Below, piece by piece: positions 12,624 to 23,888 of a DNA stretch of 64,000 bases. This DNA comes from Brachionus manjavacas (Eukaryota; Rotifera; Eurotatoria; Ploima; Brachionidae): positions 3,353,501-3,417,500 of the forward strand of contig JAHQIY010000007.1 in assembly GCA_019054805.1 (NCBI GenBank). Reading direction: 5' to 3'. Below the pieces are notes generated by a model. It worked only from the letters and a program-made list of their open reading frames with translations, did not search any database and was not told the DNA's origin. Positions within the stretch are counted from its first letter, which is position 1; the number at the start of each line of letters is the position of its first letter. Made by a program: the position numbers and the translations under genes.

Positions 12624-12861
12624 AAGAATTTCGGCAAAGTAAAATTTATGTTCAATTTACAATTTGCACTTTTTGCTCAAAAATTTTAAATGCGCAATTT
12701 AATTGCATTGCATTTCTGCAATAATTTTAAATTGAAATTTGAAAGCTTTAAAAGTTAAAAACTGTGTAAACTGCAATACAATTAAATTGTGCATTTAAAA
12801 TTTTTGAGCAAAAAGAGCAAATTGAAAATTGAACAAAAATTTAACTTTGCCAGAATTTCTT
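12624..12861. repeat. Fold-back element with about 90-bp imperfect inverted arms
   Basis: The left arm (about 12624-12713) and right arm (about 12771-12861) are imperfect reverse complements. AAGAATTTCGGCAAAGT on the left faces ACTTTGCCAGAATTTCTT on the right, and the core word TTTTTGCTCAAAAATTTTAAA is inverted in the right arm. The loop is about 60 bp. The shape suggests a small non-autonomous MITE or fold-back element. The plus-strand open frame over the left arm (12467-12724) is a by-product. Confidence 0.65.
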
Positions 12862-13274
12862 GGGGGTGATACAAATAGAAGCAAAAATTGCTCTTATTTG
12901 GATTTTTCTTAAGAAAAGCTTTTGTTCTTCAAAATTGCTTTCGTAATGAAAACAGCAAATAAATGGAGAGTGTATAGCTCGAGATTGCTGCAAAATTTAA
13001 TTAGTTGATCCTTATTCATAAAAAATAAGAATTTTTAAATGTAAATAAAATTAATTTAATACTTTATTAATTAATGTTTATTATGATAAAATTTTTAAGT
13101 TCAAAAATTAAATTTTACAAAAAAAATTTAAGATAATTATGAAAAAATTTATAAAAATCAAGTTAATAAGGAAAAAAAGAAAAGTAAAAAAATTACAATT
13201 AATTCATAGATGAACCTAAAATTTAAATACACTTTTTAAAATTTTCAATGATCGTTTTCTTGAACAAAATATTC
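12862..13274. other. Spacer 3' of TFIIS copy 1
   Basis: A+T-rich DNA with no gene seen. It is unrelated in sequence to the region downstream of TFIIS copy 2, so the duplicated block stops at or near the stop codon. Confidence 0.5.
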
Positions 13275-14303
13275 TCAAGAAAATTTCCACCTATGACCAC
13301 AATCTTGACAAAATGCAAACACAGTCATGGGCTCATCAGCACTTCTTGTTTGCATTTCACTGTAAACTATATTTTTCTTTTTGCATCTACGACAAGTAAG
13401 AAGACTTGTTTTGGCGCCTTCTCTGCGCGCCATCTGATGATCATCAATGGCTTCCTTTGTAAATTTGGCTCTCAATTCTTTCAAATCATCACTTGCCATT
13501 TCTTCGGTAGTCATTACAGCTAGTTTGTCTGGGCTGATCAAGCCAAGTCGAACATTTTCTCTCAATTTGGGATTTTTGGCATCCTTTAGATTCAAAACTC
13601 GACTCCTGATGCGATTCTTGTACTTCATGTCCGTGGCTCTGAACTCATTGAAAATCACCTCTTCGCACCGAGCAGCTATCAAATTAACATCACACAAGGC
13701 AGCACCATTCTCAATAGCCTCTGTTATTTCAAGAGCCTGGGAGAGCATTTCTCGGCACTTTTGCCGAACAGGGTCTCTTGTTTCGCTGAATTTAATGCTC
13801 GAGTTTATTTCTCTTATTCTCTGCTGATCTGCCGAGTTTAATGGATGCGATGAGCTTTTGTGAATTGCTGGTTGCTTACCATTTTCTGTTTTCATATTTT
13901 TGTGGTCGTTTTTGACCTCGGGCGAATCACTCATTGCTCGCTTGAGACCGTTTCCATTGGTGGTGTTTGGTGTAGATGGTGACCTTGAAGACTGGGTTGG
14001 TGAATCGTTTGAATTGGAGTTGGGTGAATTGTCTGCTGGCGCTGTTTCAACTGCGACCAATTTTTTCCAGTTCTTTAGTAAATTCTTTGCCAAACTTCCA
14101 AGTTCTTCTGAATTGCAGCTCTTTCGCAAATTGTTCAGCACCACGCCTATTCCCGTTGCTTTCAGAATCTGAAAATCGATCTGAAGTTTTTTCAATGTGT
14201 TCAACATGTCCATTGATACTTTGACATCGATATCGTTCGATTTCATCATTTTCTCCAGGCGTTTTTTAATACGCATTACGTCTTCTTCGGTTGACACGGA
14301 CAT
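13275..14303 (-). CDS. Transcription elongation factor TFIIS (TCEA-like), copy 1
   Basis: TFIIS rescues backtracked RNA polymerase II by stimulating transcript cleavage in the nucleus (family knowledge). The protein has 342 aa in one uninterrupted exon. Residues about 1-83 form the N-terminal LW/TFIIS helical domain. About 85-155 is a Ser/Pro/Asn-rich linker. About 160-285 is the central Pol II-binding domain (RDPVRQKCREML ... IRSRVLNLKD). About 301-342 is the zinc ribbon, with Cys304, Cys307, Cys332 and Cys335 and the catalytic acidic loop RSADEP (Asp323, Glu324). The ribbon starts CRRCKKK, where copy 2 and human TCEA have CGKCKK. Apart from the ribbon the protein is identical to copy 2 at 23889-24917. 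Homology also covers about 75 bp upstream of the ATG but not the 3' flank. Lack of introns is unusual here, since neighbouring genes have several. Confidence 0.95.
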   Translation of the reverse strand: MSVSTEEDVMRIKKRLEKMMKSNDIDVKVSMDMLNTLKKLQIDFQILKATGIGVVLNNLRKSCNSEELGSLAKNLLKNWKKLVAVETAPADNSPNSNSNDSPTQSSRSPSTPNTTNGNGLKRAMSDSPEVKNDHKNMKTENGKQPAIHKSSSHPLNSADQQRIREINSSIKFSETRDPVRQKCREMLSQALEITEAIENGAALCDVNLIAARCEEVIFNEFRATDMKYKNRIRSRVLNLKDAKNPKLRENVRLGLISPDKLAVMTTEEMASDDLKELRAKFTKEAIDDHQMARREGAKTSLLTCRRCKKKNIVYSEMQTRSADEPMTVFAFCQDCGHRWKFS

Positions 14304-15079
14304 ATTTTTTTAAACAAGTAAATTGATCAACTAATTACTAAACGGGTGTTTTTTTTTAATTATCTAAATTTTAAATTAAAATATTCAAGTTAATTTTCAA
14401 ATTTTTCTAGACAGTGATCATTTATGTTCATTTTTCTTTAAAGTAATTTAATATGTAAAATCCAAAAAAATTAAAAATGTAAATTTTTATTTAAAAAATT
14501 ATTTAAAAAAATAAAATCAAAACCTATTTTATAAAAATCAATTTTTAGACTTGGAATAAATTGTTTAATTAAAAAAGATAGCGAAACATTCTTAGTCTTA
14601 TGCTCTTAAAATTTTTAATCGTTCTTTTATCAATTCAAAATTTTATTCTATTTTTTTAATTAATCTTTTAAAAATCTAAATCTGTGAAATTTTTTTAGTG
14701 CTAAAATTCTGAAAATAAATTTTTTTAAGCTTGAATTTGCAAATAAAATTATTTTTAGAAATAATTCTATTTGTGTTACCGTAAATTTCTTAAACACGTA
14801 AAATTGTAAAAATTGTAATTTTTACTGAAATAAATTCCTGAAATGAAACGAATATTTTATAAAGATAAAAAATAAATTTTTTTCTCTTTAAGATTTTGTT
14901 TTGGAACTGGTAGGATTTCTGCTGATTCTACTCTGAAATTCATCTAAAATTTTATGTTTTAATTTTCTCTAATTCCGACTGCTGTAAAAACCGTATAATT
15001 TGTTTTAGATTCATTGATGACAAATTTGTTTTTTTTTGCAAAAAGTACAACATAATTAATTGCATTTTGCAGAATATTT
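14304..15079. other. TFIIS copy 1 upstream region
   Basis: About the first 75 bp next to the ATG match the 5' flank of TFIIS copy 2, including the word TTGATCAACTAATTACTAAA. The rest is A+T-rich with no gene seen. Confidence 0.5.
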
Positions 15080-15850
15080 TTGAGTTTTTTTTTTTGCTTT
15101 TAGTTGAAGTCAAAAAACATAAATCGTCTGCAAATAAACCTACTTTGACATTACTTGGAATGCTCTTTATTACATCGCTAAAATAAATGATGAATTGAGT
15201 TGGTGGTAAGCAACTTCTTTGGGGTACCCCACATGAGATATTTCTTATTTGGGAGGATTAAGATCTGTATTTGACCAAAAATGATCTGTTGTTGAGGAAA
15301 TCAATGATCCAGTTTGTTAAATTATTTCCCATGTTTAGAGATTTAATTTTTTTTTATTCCTTGATGCGGTGTTTTATCAAATGCTTTTTCAAGATCGAAA
15401 AATACTGCGCCGGTTATTTGTTTGTTGTTGAAGCCTTGGACTACTGTCTGTGTAAGTCTTGGAAAACGATCTTGATTTGATTTTGATCTTCTGAATCCGG
15501 ATTGTTCGTCTGGAATAATATTTTTGGACTTAATCAAATTTTGTAGCTTAGTATTTACAATCATTTCGAGTAGCTACATCAATTAGTTAAGAAGAGAGAT
15601 AGATCTATACGACGCATATTCGTCTGGTGGTTCACCTTTCTTTGCTATCATCATTATCTTAAAGATTTATTATTATTTGTGGTATGTGTCCAATTTCAAA
15701 TGAGTGGTTATATAAATACAGCAAGGGTTTTTGAAAATTGATTGAAGTTTTTAATTGTTTTGTTAATGATGCAGTCTAGACCCAGGGATGCGTTTTAAAG
15801 AAACTGATTTACGTGAAGAGACCGTAATTGTGCCCAAAACTTTTTATTGA
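15080..15850 (-). mobile_element. Decayed LINE reverse transcriptase fragment
   Basis: Reading the minus strand from 15850 down: NHSFEIGHIP, then IIPDEQSGFRRSKSNQDRF, palm motif A FFDLEKAFDKTPH, then GVPQRSCLPPTQFIIYF and motif C GLFADDLCFL. The motif order is correct for a Jockey/CR1-like non-LTR RT, but stops and frameshifts separate the pieces. The GVPQGS motif reads GVPQRS. There is no endonuclease and no 3' end, so this is an internal relic. It differs in sequence from the LINE at 16575-20365, so it comes from a different family or a much older copy. Confidence 0.8.
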
Positions 15851-16574
15851 CATATTCAATATCATATATATCCGAAATTTAACCAGTAAAGCATATAAAG
15901 CAGAAGCCTTATTTGACATACAGATGTCTACAATTCATGATATTTAATTAATATATAATATTAATATATAATATAATTAATATAATATAGTTTATTAATT
16001 ATTATAATATTAATATATAATAATAAATAATAATTAATTAATAATTATTAATAATTTTAATTATTATTAAAAGTCTGAAATCATTTTTTTTTAAATCTAA
16101 ATAAATTAAATTTTATTAAAAAACGATAGCTTCTACTTCTATTTTCTATTTTTCTGGATATAATCACCATTCACTGGGTTGTGAAGTTCATTTCAATTTG
16201 ATCGTTTCAATTAAAAAAAACTTGAATAACTTTTTTACTAAAAAAGATAATTTAGTTTTGTAAAATGCTTAATGGTTGAGCTACTTTTCTTAATCCGAAA
16301 ATATATGTCTGCAAAAACTATGCAATGAAATTACACATTTGATTGTAATACTTTTCTTTTCACAACCCCATCATGCAACACTTTTATTTGTATGCTATAT
16401 TTTGGACAAATAATTTGCCCTTAATTATTTAATTAGTTTATTTTATTGTTTTTGATATAAAATCAAAATTGGCAGCAATTACATCATTTGTGTGTTAGCA
16501 ATTTCGCTAACCAATCCTAACCTAAATAGACGCTGGACTTTAAAAATTCGGTCAAACTAAACCTTAAAAAGTAA
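15850..16574. other. A+T spacer with (TAATAT)-like low-complexity tract
   Basis: About 15940-16070 is a low-complexity tract of TAATATA/TTAATTA words. The rest may include the 5' UTR of the LINE that follows, since a more balanced base composition starts near 16470. No gene was seen. Confidence 0.5.
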
Positions 16575-17711
16575 GATAAACCAGTCACCCACAAAATTAT
16601 ATTTGACTCTCTTGATGTCGCCCTTAATCAAGTCGAGAATGACGCAATCACGTCTATTTACAACTTTTCGTCGAATAAAATATGGATTATCGAATTCAAA
16701 GACTCGTCTTATGTCGAAGAAATTTTTGGTCGAGAAATTGACATTAATGGCACAGTTTTTAAGCTTGAAGATGCGAATAAAATCCCGGATCTTAGAAGAT
16801 ATTGTACCTTTAGATTTCATTTTTTGCCAACAGATTTCGATAACAATCTTCTGAAAAACTTTTTCAACGCGGTTCGTATTGATGGACTGAAAATAGAACA
16901 AATTTCAGAGGAAAAGTACAAAGACAGACCTGAGAGAAAAAATGGTGTAAGAAGAATTAGAATTTCTTATCCAAAGGAAGTAGACAACATTATTAGAAGC
17001 TTGTCTGACCCAACAATCATATATGGTCTAAAATGTGTTGTTAGAATCGTTGAACAAAAACAAAAATGCTACTTTTGTGATGAAGAAGGACATAATATAG
17101 CGAAATGCCCAGTCAAAGATTCAACATGTGAAAGGTGTAAGCAAAAAGGCCACATGACTCAAAAATGCTCGATTGCCGAAAAACTTAAATCTCTTTAGAG
17201 AAAAAAAGTTGATTATAGTGAACTTTTTGTGGAACAAGAAGAAATCCAATCAATCCATGAACAAAAACAAATCGATTCTGAAGAAATTAGTAAGCCAAAC
17301 ACACGAGTATATCAGCTAGATTCCAACAATAGCAATGATTCAAATCTAATCCATCTTACAGGATCTCAAATCCTTAAAACGCCTGTTTTAGAGGATCATC
17401 TTCTTGATGTGCAAAAGTCTTACACTCAAGACATTTTAACACCAGTTCAAGCAAATAAAACTGACAAAACAAAACATTTTATTCAAACGAAAATCCAAAC
17501 CAAGAGACCATCTGAATCCGAGCCCAACAAAAATGATTCAAACGAAGAGAAATCAGACATAGAAAATGATGACCATAATCCTTTCGAGTCAGAAGCAATG
17601 AGTTCAACGAGAAGTTTTCTACAAGGAACTGAACAATCTAAAAAGTTTAGAGCGAACAAAGTAATTGAACAACCAACTGGTTCAAACAATAAACAAGAAA
17701 ATTTAGAATGA
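16575..17711 (+). pseudogene. LINE ORF1 (CCHC zinc-knuckle protein), with one internal stop
   Basis: The open frame begins after the stop at 16572-16574 and runs in one frame to TGA at 17709-17711, broken only by TAG at 17196-17198. The first in-frame ATG is at 16824, but family-like sequence starts before it. Two tandem zinc knuckles are visible: CYFCDEEGHNIAKC and CERCKQKGHMTQKC (about 17069-17171). ORF1 proteins of this kind bind the element RNA and help form the RNP (family knowledge). The part after the stop is Ser/Asn/Lys/Glu-rich and probably disordered. Confidence 0.8.
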
Positions 17712-20213
17712 TCGTTTCAAAAAACAACTCTCTTATGAAAAAAAGGTTAGTAGTTACACACTGGAATTGTTTTCATCTTCCTAGTAAGACTAAACTTTTG
17801 GAAAATTTTTTGGTTCAGAACTGTCCCGACATTGTTTTGCTCAATGAAATAAAAATTGATTTGAGTGAATCAAATATTTATTTAGACTTTAAAAACTATC
17901 ACTCAATAACTAAACCACGCAATAGATATGGAGGAGGAGTAGCTATTTTGATTAAAGAAGGAATTGAATTTTTACAAGACTTTTCTTTTGAGCACTTAAA
18001 TTGTTAACTGCTTTGTATTAAACTAAATCTAGGAAAGAGTAATGAAATATCTGTGTTTAGTCTATACAATCCACCCAACAAATTACTTAATATTGAGCTA
18101 TTTAAAACAATAAAAAGGAGCTGTAGAAAATACATTTTGTGTGGGGACCTTAACGCCAGGACGAAGCAAATAGGCTGTTTAGGAGAAAATGAAAACGGCT
18201 CATTGCTAGAAAAAATAATCAATGAATTAGATTTTTCAGTGATTAACGACCCATGTCCTACATTTAATATTTTTAATAAGAATTACTTTGAAATTCTTGA
18301 CATTTTTTTAGTTTCTTCTTCATTAATAGATAAAGTTACTGATTTTTGTGTTCTCAATAGTCAAGATATGACTAGTGATCATTTTCCAATTGAAGCATCT
18401 ATTTCCATTGACTACTTAATTAAAAGCAAATCTACAATTAGGAAATTCAACAATAAGAAAGCAAACTGGCAACTTTGTCGAGACACCTTAAATGAAGATA
18501 GAGATTACCTTAGTGAAAACACACTTTCAATAGATGAGCTGAATAACAAAATTACAAAAAAAATCATTTCTGTTTCACATAAATGCATACCATATCAATC
18601 AGAGAAAATATACAAAACGAGTCTACCACCAGATATAGTAATGCTGATTAAAGAACGTAGGAAAATTAGAAGAAACTTTCAAAGAACTCGTTGTCCATTA
18701 CTTAAGAAAAGATTTAATCACTTAATCTCAGAGTTAAAAATCTCAGTAAGAAAATTCTGGAATCAAAATTGGTTTGATTTCATTCAGAAAATGGGGAAAA
18801 ATCCACTTTCAAGCAGGCCTTTTAGGAAAAAAATAAACAAATTTAGAACACAGAAAGGATCAAAATTGATTCCAAATTTGATCTCAAATAACAAGGAATT
18901 AAAAACTGATAAGGAAAAAGGAAAATGCTTCGGAGATATATTATCTTCAACATTTAGTCCTAACTCTGATCTAATAGATACTGAAAAAGATAATGAAATA
19001 ATTAGCTTTAATTTTGAATATCTCAAAAATTACAATCAGTGTAATTTCAATGATCCTATTTGCCCAAACGAACTTATATTGGCTTTAAAAAGACTGAAGA
19101 CTGAAGCGGCCTCAGGACCTGACCAAACACATAATCTAATGCTTAAAAATTTACCAAGAAATTTCTTAGTAGAAATCTCAAAACTTTTTAACTTATCTCT
19201 GCGACATGGTATTATTCCAAAATCATGGAAAACTGTGAACATAACTATGATTCAAAAAAATGCATCTTCTCAACAAGATCCTTCAAACTATAGACCAATC
19301 AGTATAACAAGTTGCCTAGGAAAGTTACTTGAGCGTATAATCTACACAAGACTCTACAATTTTTTAGAAAAATTTTTTTTACTTATCCAGGAACAATCAG
19401 GATTTAGGAAACATCGGCGAACTTTCGATAATCTTTACTTTTTGATTCAAAAAATTGTAGAGTCATTTAATAGAAAGAAAAGAGTTTGTTCCCTTTTCTT
19501 TAATATTTCTAAAGCCTTTGATAGGGTTTGGCACGAAGGTTTAATTTATAAATTAATAAAAATAAATCCACCACAATACTTAATTAACTGGATTAGATCC
19601 TTCTTAGACTCAAGGACATTTAGGGTAAATGTGAATGACCACTTGAGCGACGAATATCAAATAACTGCAGGTGTTCCTCAAGGCTCAGTTATTAGTCCTC
19701 TTTTATTTAGCATTTATATTAATGATATCCCTAAAAGAAACAAAACAAATAATGAATGCTCTCTTCTTTTTGTAGATGATCTAGTTACTTTTTTTATTTA
19801 CAACAAAAAGGGTAATCTTGAAAATAAGATAAATAAATACACCAACCAAAGAACAATGCCTAATTAAGTGGAAAATGAAGATGTCAGTTGAAAAGTCGTG
19901 TTCAGTAGTATTCTCTAAGTACAAGAAAGAAGGTGATGATCTTAACTTAAAAATTTATGGAAATAGAATAAAAAGCCAAAAAGAAATTAAGTTTCTAGGT
20001 ATTAAATTTGATTCTAAATTATATTTTAATACACTGGTTGACGAAATAAAAGAACGTTGCAATACAAGGCTAAATCTAATTAAGATTCTGTCAAACAAAA
20101 AATGGGGTCTTAATCAAAAAACGTTGGGAAATCTTTATAAATCTTTAGTTGGTTCAAAACTCTCTTTATCATATATCTATTTTTTATTCCAGGTTATCTA
20201 TTTTTTTTATTAA
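17708..20213 (+). pseudogene. LINE ORF2 (endonuclease and reverse transcriptase), broken
   Basis: It starts at the ATG that overlaps the ORF1 stop (ATGA). AP-endonuclease part, about 17745-18420: THWNCFHLPSK, LLNEIKI, the divalent-metal motif CGDLNART and TSDHFPIEASI, so the catalytic Asn, Glu, Asp and His are present. RT part, about 19050-19850: ASGPDQTHN, NYRPISITSCLGKLLE, EQSGFRKHR, palm motif A FFNISKAFDRVWH, GVPQGSVISPLLF and motif C LFVDDLV. Motif A has Asn where the first catalytic Asp is expected, and motif C has Val in place of Ala. An in-frame TAA lies at 18005-18007. The frame shifts near 19840-19865 and continues from 19875 as KMKMSVEKSC..KEIKFLGIKFD. The C-terminal region usually found after the thumb is missing. 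Confidence 0.85.
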
Positions 20214-20589
20214 CTCTTACAAATTTTTTTTTTTTTTTCCTTATTTTTTGATTTTATTTTACTTAACTTTTTTTAATTTTTAATTTTACTTAACTTAATT
20301 TTTTTTTTTTTTTTTTTATTCTGAAGGAGCTTTAGCTCGGTACAGTTAACAAATAAATAAATAATTTGTATCCAGGCAAACTTTACCTGAGTTTATTTAG
20401 AGTTGGTTAATTAGTGCTAGAAGTTTTACTAAACTTAGAGAACAGTTTTCAAAAATGTTATCTATAAAAATGTTAATTTGCTAAAACATGAGTTTCAATT
20501 TTTATCATCAACAATTAAATTAATGGTTAAAAGAATAATATTTTTGTTAAATATATTTTGAAAAGATAATAGAAAATTTAAAAATTATG

Positions 20590-20800
20590 AAAAGCCACTT
20601 TTCACAACGAAGTTAAGATTCTGGGGGCTATTCCATTCCAGGCTTTGTTTAATGGTGTTTCCAAGTACAAATATTTGGTCTATGCATCCTCTGCCGCGTC
20701 TAAATCCTGTTTGTTCTTCGTTAATGATCCTTACCTTTTTTACATTTAAGAAATGATACTAGATCGTTTGCGTAAAGCATACGGTATTTATTGTTTGTTT
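20590..20800 (-). mobile_element. Small rearranged LINE RT fragments
   Basis: On the minus strand 20735-20600 reads RIINEEQTGFRRGRGCIDQIF, a conserved RT segment. The neighbouring upstream piece (about 20795-20745) reads MLYANDLVSFLK, resembling the YADD motif C. In an intact RT the YADD motif lies downstream of EQTGFRRG, so the pieces are out of order or come from two copies. One D of YADD is N. Confidence 0.65.
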
Positions 20801-23800
20801 ATCCTTTTTGGATGAATCATTGATAAATATTCAAAACAACAAAAAAATTATTACCCAGTCTTGGAGAACTTCTGAATTTATTAAAAATTCACTTCTTCGA
20901 TGTGACCATTTGCTCTTATTGAATCTTTGCGAAATATTTTAAATTTTGCAAGTCGACTACAACTTTTAACAGTCGAATCTAATCAAAAGTCAACTTTGAG
21001 GCAAAATGAAGTTGTAGTACAAAAAAGAAACTGGTTCTGCAGACAGGACAATATTGGACAAATTTGTACATAAGAATTATAAGTTCTACAAAAACCTTAC
21101 ATTTTTCTGTAATGAAATACACACCATGAAAAAACATTTGATGAAAAAATGCAATAAATTGCAGCACAATGCATTTAACAAATAAATTATTGACAATTAT
21201 ATTTAAAATTTAATTCATTTGACAACAATTTACTACATACCGTTTTTATGACTTTCAAATTTTATTTTTTTAGTAGTTTAATTTAGAAATGAAAAAATCT
21301 CATCTTGAAAAAACTATAAACTTGTTCAATTAATTTTAATTTGCGACCTTTAAAATGGTCAGAAAACCTTTTGAAGCGCTTGATAACTTTGCAAATGACT
21401 CAATATAATTCATTTATTTGTTTTCTGTAAAAAATTAAATTTAGTCAATAAATTGCTTCGTCCATGAATTTAATCATTTTTCATTGTTTTTCTCTTTTAA
21501 TTGTTTTCTATTTTAATTGATTTTTTGATACTTTTTCAAAAGTATAGTCAATTCTTTGTTTTGAAATTTGTGTTTTTTTTCTACTCAAACTATTGAATAG
21601 TGCCAATTAAATTATATATGAAATAATTTGCATAAATGATCGATTAGGAAAAAATCAAAGGAGTTTTTACTATAAGTGTCCATTTTTTTCTTGCTCGAAT
21701 TTTGTCAAAAGGTTAACGGACAAATTAAAGCTCATTTTGAAGCTCTTGGGACAAAAATTTATAAAGTGTACACCTCTTTGATTTTTAAAGTTGGCCTTAA
21801 AAATTCCCCTAAGGTTGCCAAAAATAAAGTTTTACCATATTTACCAAGTCTTTACTTTATATAAAGGCTTTTTTAATCTATTGATATATCCAATGTATTT
21901 TTCTGTTGTAAGAGATCGTTGAAACTTTCCAACATCTTCGTTATTCCGGATAACTATTATTTTTAAATAAAATTAGATAAAAATGGAGTATTATCCGTTC
22001 TGCGGTTTAAAGTAAATCCCTTTATAAAGTTCTCCACAATTTTTTCTGAGAAATATTGTTTTATGAAGGCTTGTTTATGTTTTGGTTTTTTGATTTGGTC
22101 AATAAGTGTTTATTTTTATTTTTTTTACCCTTTTTCTTTAAAAAAAATATATGATTGCAATAATAATTTTTTTTTTTTATACTCATGAAAAAATCTGACA
22201 TGAACAAATTGGATGATTATTTTGAATCATTCAAGGGTTTTTTTTTGTAGTGATAAAGATAACTTAAATTTAAGTTTTATTTATTCATTGTTGGAAAAAA
22301 GATTGATCTACGGATTAAAAAAAAAAAGATTGAGAAAATTTTTGAATATCGGGTATTTTAATAGAAAACACAAATATACAAAAATATCTTTATTTTATTT
22401 ATTTTTTTTTTAATTCAGAATTAATTTTTAAATTTATTTTTAAGACATCGTCTGAATTGGCGTTTATATGAATTCAATAAAATTAATAAATTAAATCAAT
22501 AGTTTTACCATCCACCTTCTCTAGCATTTTAAATTTTTTTAGTTATTTTTTGGAAAATTGTTAGTTTCAATTTAATTTTTTTTAATGATATTGCTATTAT
22601 CTGATAATTGGTAATATTTTGACAACTAACTGAAGTCAATAAATCATAATTCAAAGATTCAAGTGAAACTCATGAAATTCTGAAACGGATTTTTCAATAA
22701 TTCTTAATTCTTTATTCCAAATAAAAAATATTCTTTTATAATAAACCAAACAACTATTTTACACAAATTTAATTTACTGAAAAAAAAATTAACAAATTTT
22801 TAATTATTTAAACATAATTTTTTTAAAGAATATTTATCAATTTATTTTAAAAAAATATTTATTAAGTTATTTTTGTGCTAAAAACTTTTTCATTGTGGAG
22901 ACTAAGTTGACACATAAACTATATCCCTTTACTTCGATCCAAAAAGAAAATTTGTTTTCTATGATTTTCTTTTAAATAATAATCAGATTAATTGAAAATT
23001 CTATTCTATTTTTATTTTTTTACAGTTTGTTCACCAAAATTTGACATTAAGAAAGTAAAACTCAGTTAAAAAAATTTAAAACCATTTTTCTATTAAAGTT
23101 GCTAAAATAGTTTTTTTTGGGGAGCTTTAAATTTTTACCAAAAATTGCCTAAAAAATGTTACATTCCAATGATAAAATCAATACTGTTTGCTTCTCAATC
23201 GATAGACAACATTTTATAAATTTTAAAATATATCTTAAAAAATCTTGATAATGGATCATTAAAACTAGAAAAAAATCTTGATTTGTACCCTAAATTTGTA
23301 GCAAATTGAAATTTATAATCATGTACAAAAATTGCTCTAAAAAAAGGTTAATTACATAGCAAATTTTTTGAGTAAATTTACAAGTTTTTATATCTGCAAA
23401 TTTCTGCGAATGATTAATGAATGCAGAATTATTAATTTTTAAATTAAAAATATTTTTTAAGATAAGTTTTTAGCATGATCATGAGAATTTGATCATCATT
23501 AATCATCAAATTTGAGATTAAATTTGCGAAATTTGGGATAAATGGTAAAGCAAAAAATTGATTTTAAAATTTTATTAGGTTTCTGTTTAGGAAAATAATA
23601 TACAACTGACAAAACAAATTTTAATTATGGTTAATTATCAATTGCTTAAAGAAAAATGTAGAATGAAAATTTTTTAATGAATTAACGATAAAGGCCAGCA
23701 CATAAAATCATACATTAAGAATAGGTAGTCTTGAATATGTAGGAAAACAAATGAAACTTTTTATTATCAATTGAAAAAAAAAAACCAAAGGCAAAAAAAA

Positions 23801-23888
23801 ATAAATACTTTTTATTTAAATTTACAAAACAAAATTTTGTCTCATCTTGGCAAATGGAACCATAGATGAGAAAAATTGGGCGAATAAG
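20800..23888. other. Gene-free A+T-rich stretch
   Basis: No gene with recognisable homology was seen. Open frames at 21676-21864 and 22213-22413 are short, start with GTG or are Lys/Phe/Leu-rich, and match nothing I know. The stretch lies downstream of TFIIS copy 2. Confidence 0.5.

Larger units (their letters stand above)
16575..20365 (+). mobile_element. Nearly complete two-ORF non-LTR retrotransposon (Jockey/CR1-like)
   Basis: The order is ORF1 with zinc knuckles, ORF2 with an AP-endonuclease, then the reverse transcriptase, then a short 3' end with T-runs and an AAATAAATAAATAA-like tail at about 20351-20364. The ORFs overlap by ATGA at 17708-17711. Two in-frame stops (17196-17198 and 18005-18007), one frameshift near 19840-19865 and an internal loss after about 20175 show it is dead. 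The long readable frames mean it died fairly recently. The coding part is at least 3.6 kb. The 5' boundary is not certain because ORF1 has no ATG upstream of 16824 in the open frame. Confidence 0.85.

Noticed and set aside
13447-14224. Long plus-strand open frames opposite TFIIS (and at 24061-24838)
   Set aside because: They are antisense shadows of the TFIIS coding sequence; the minus-strand frame matches the complete TFIIS family architecture.
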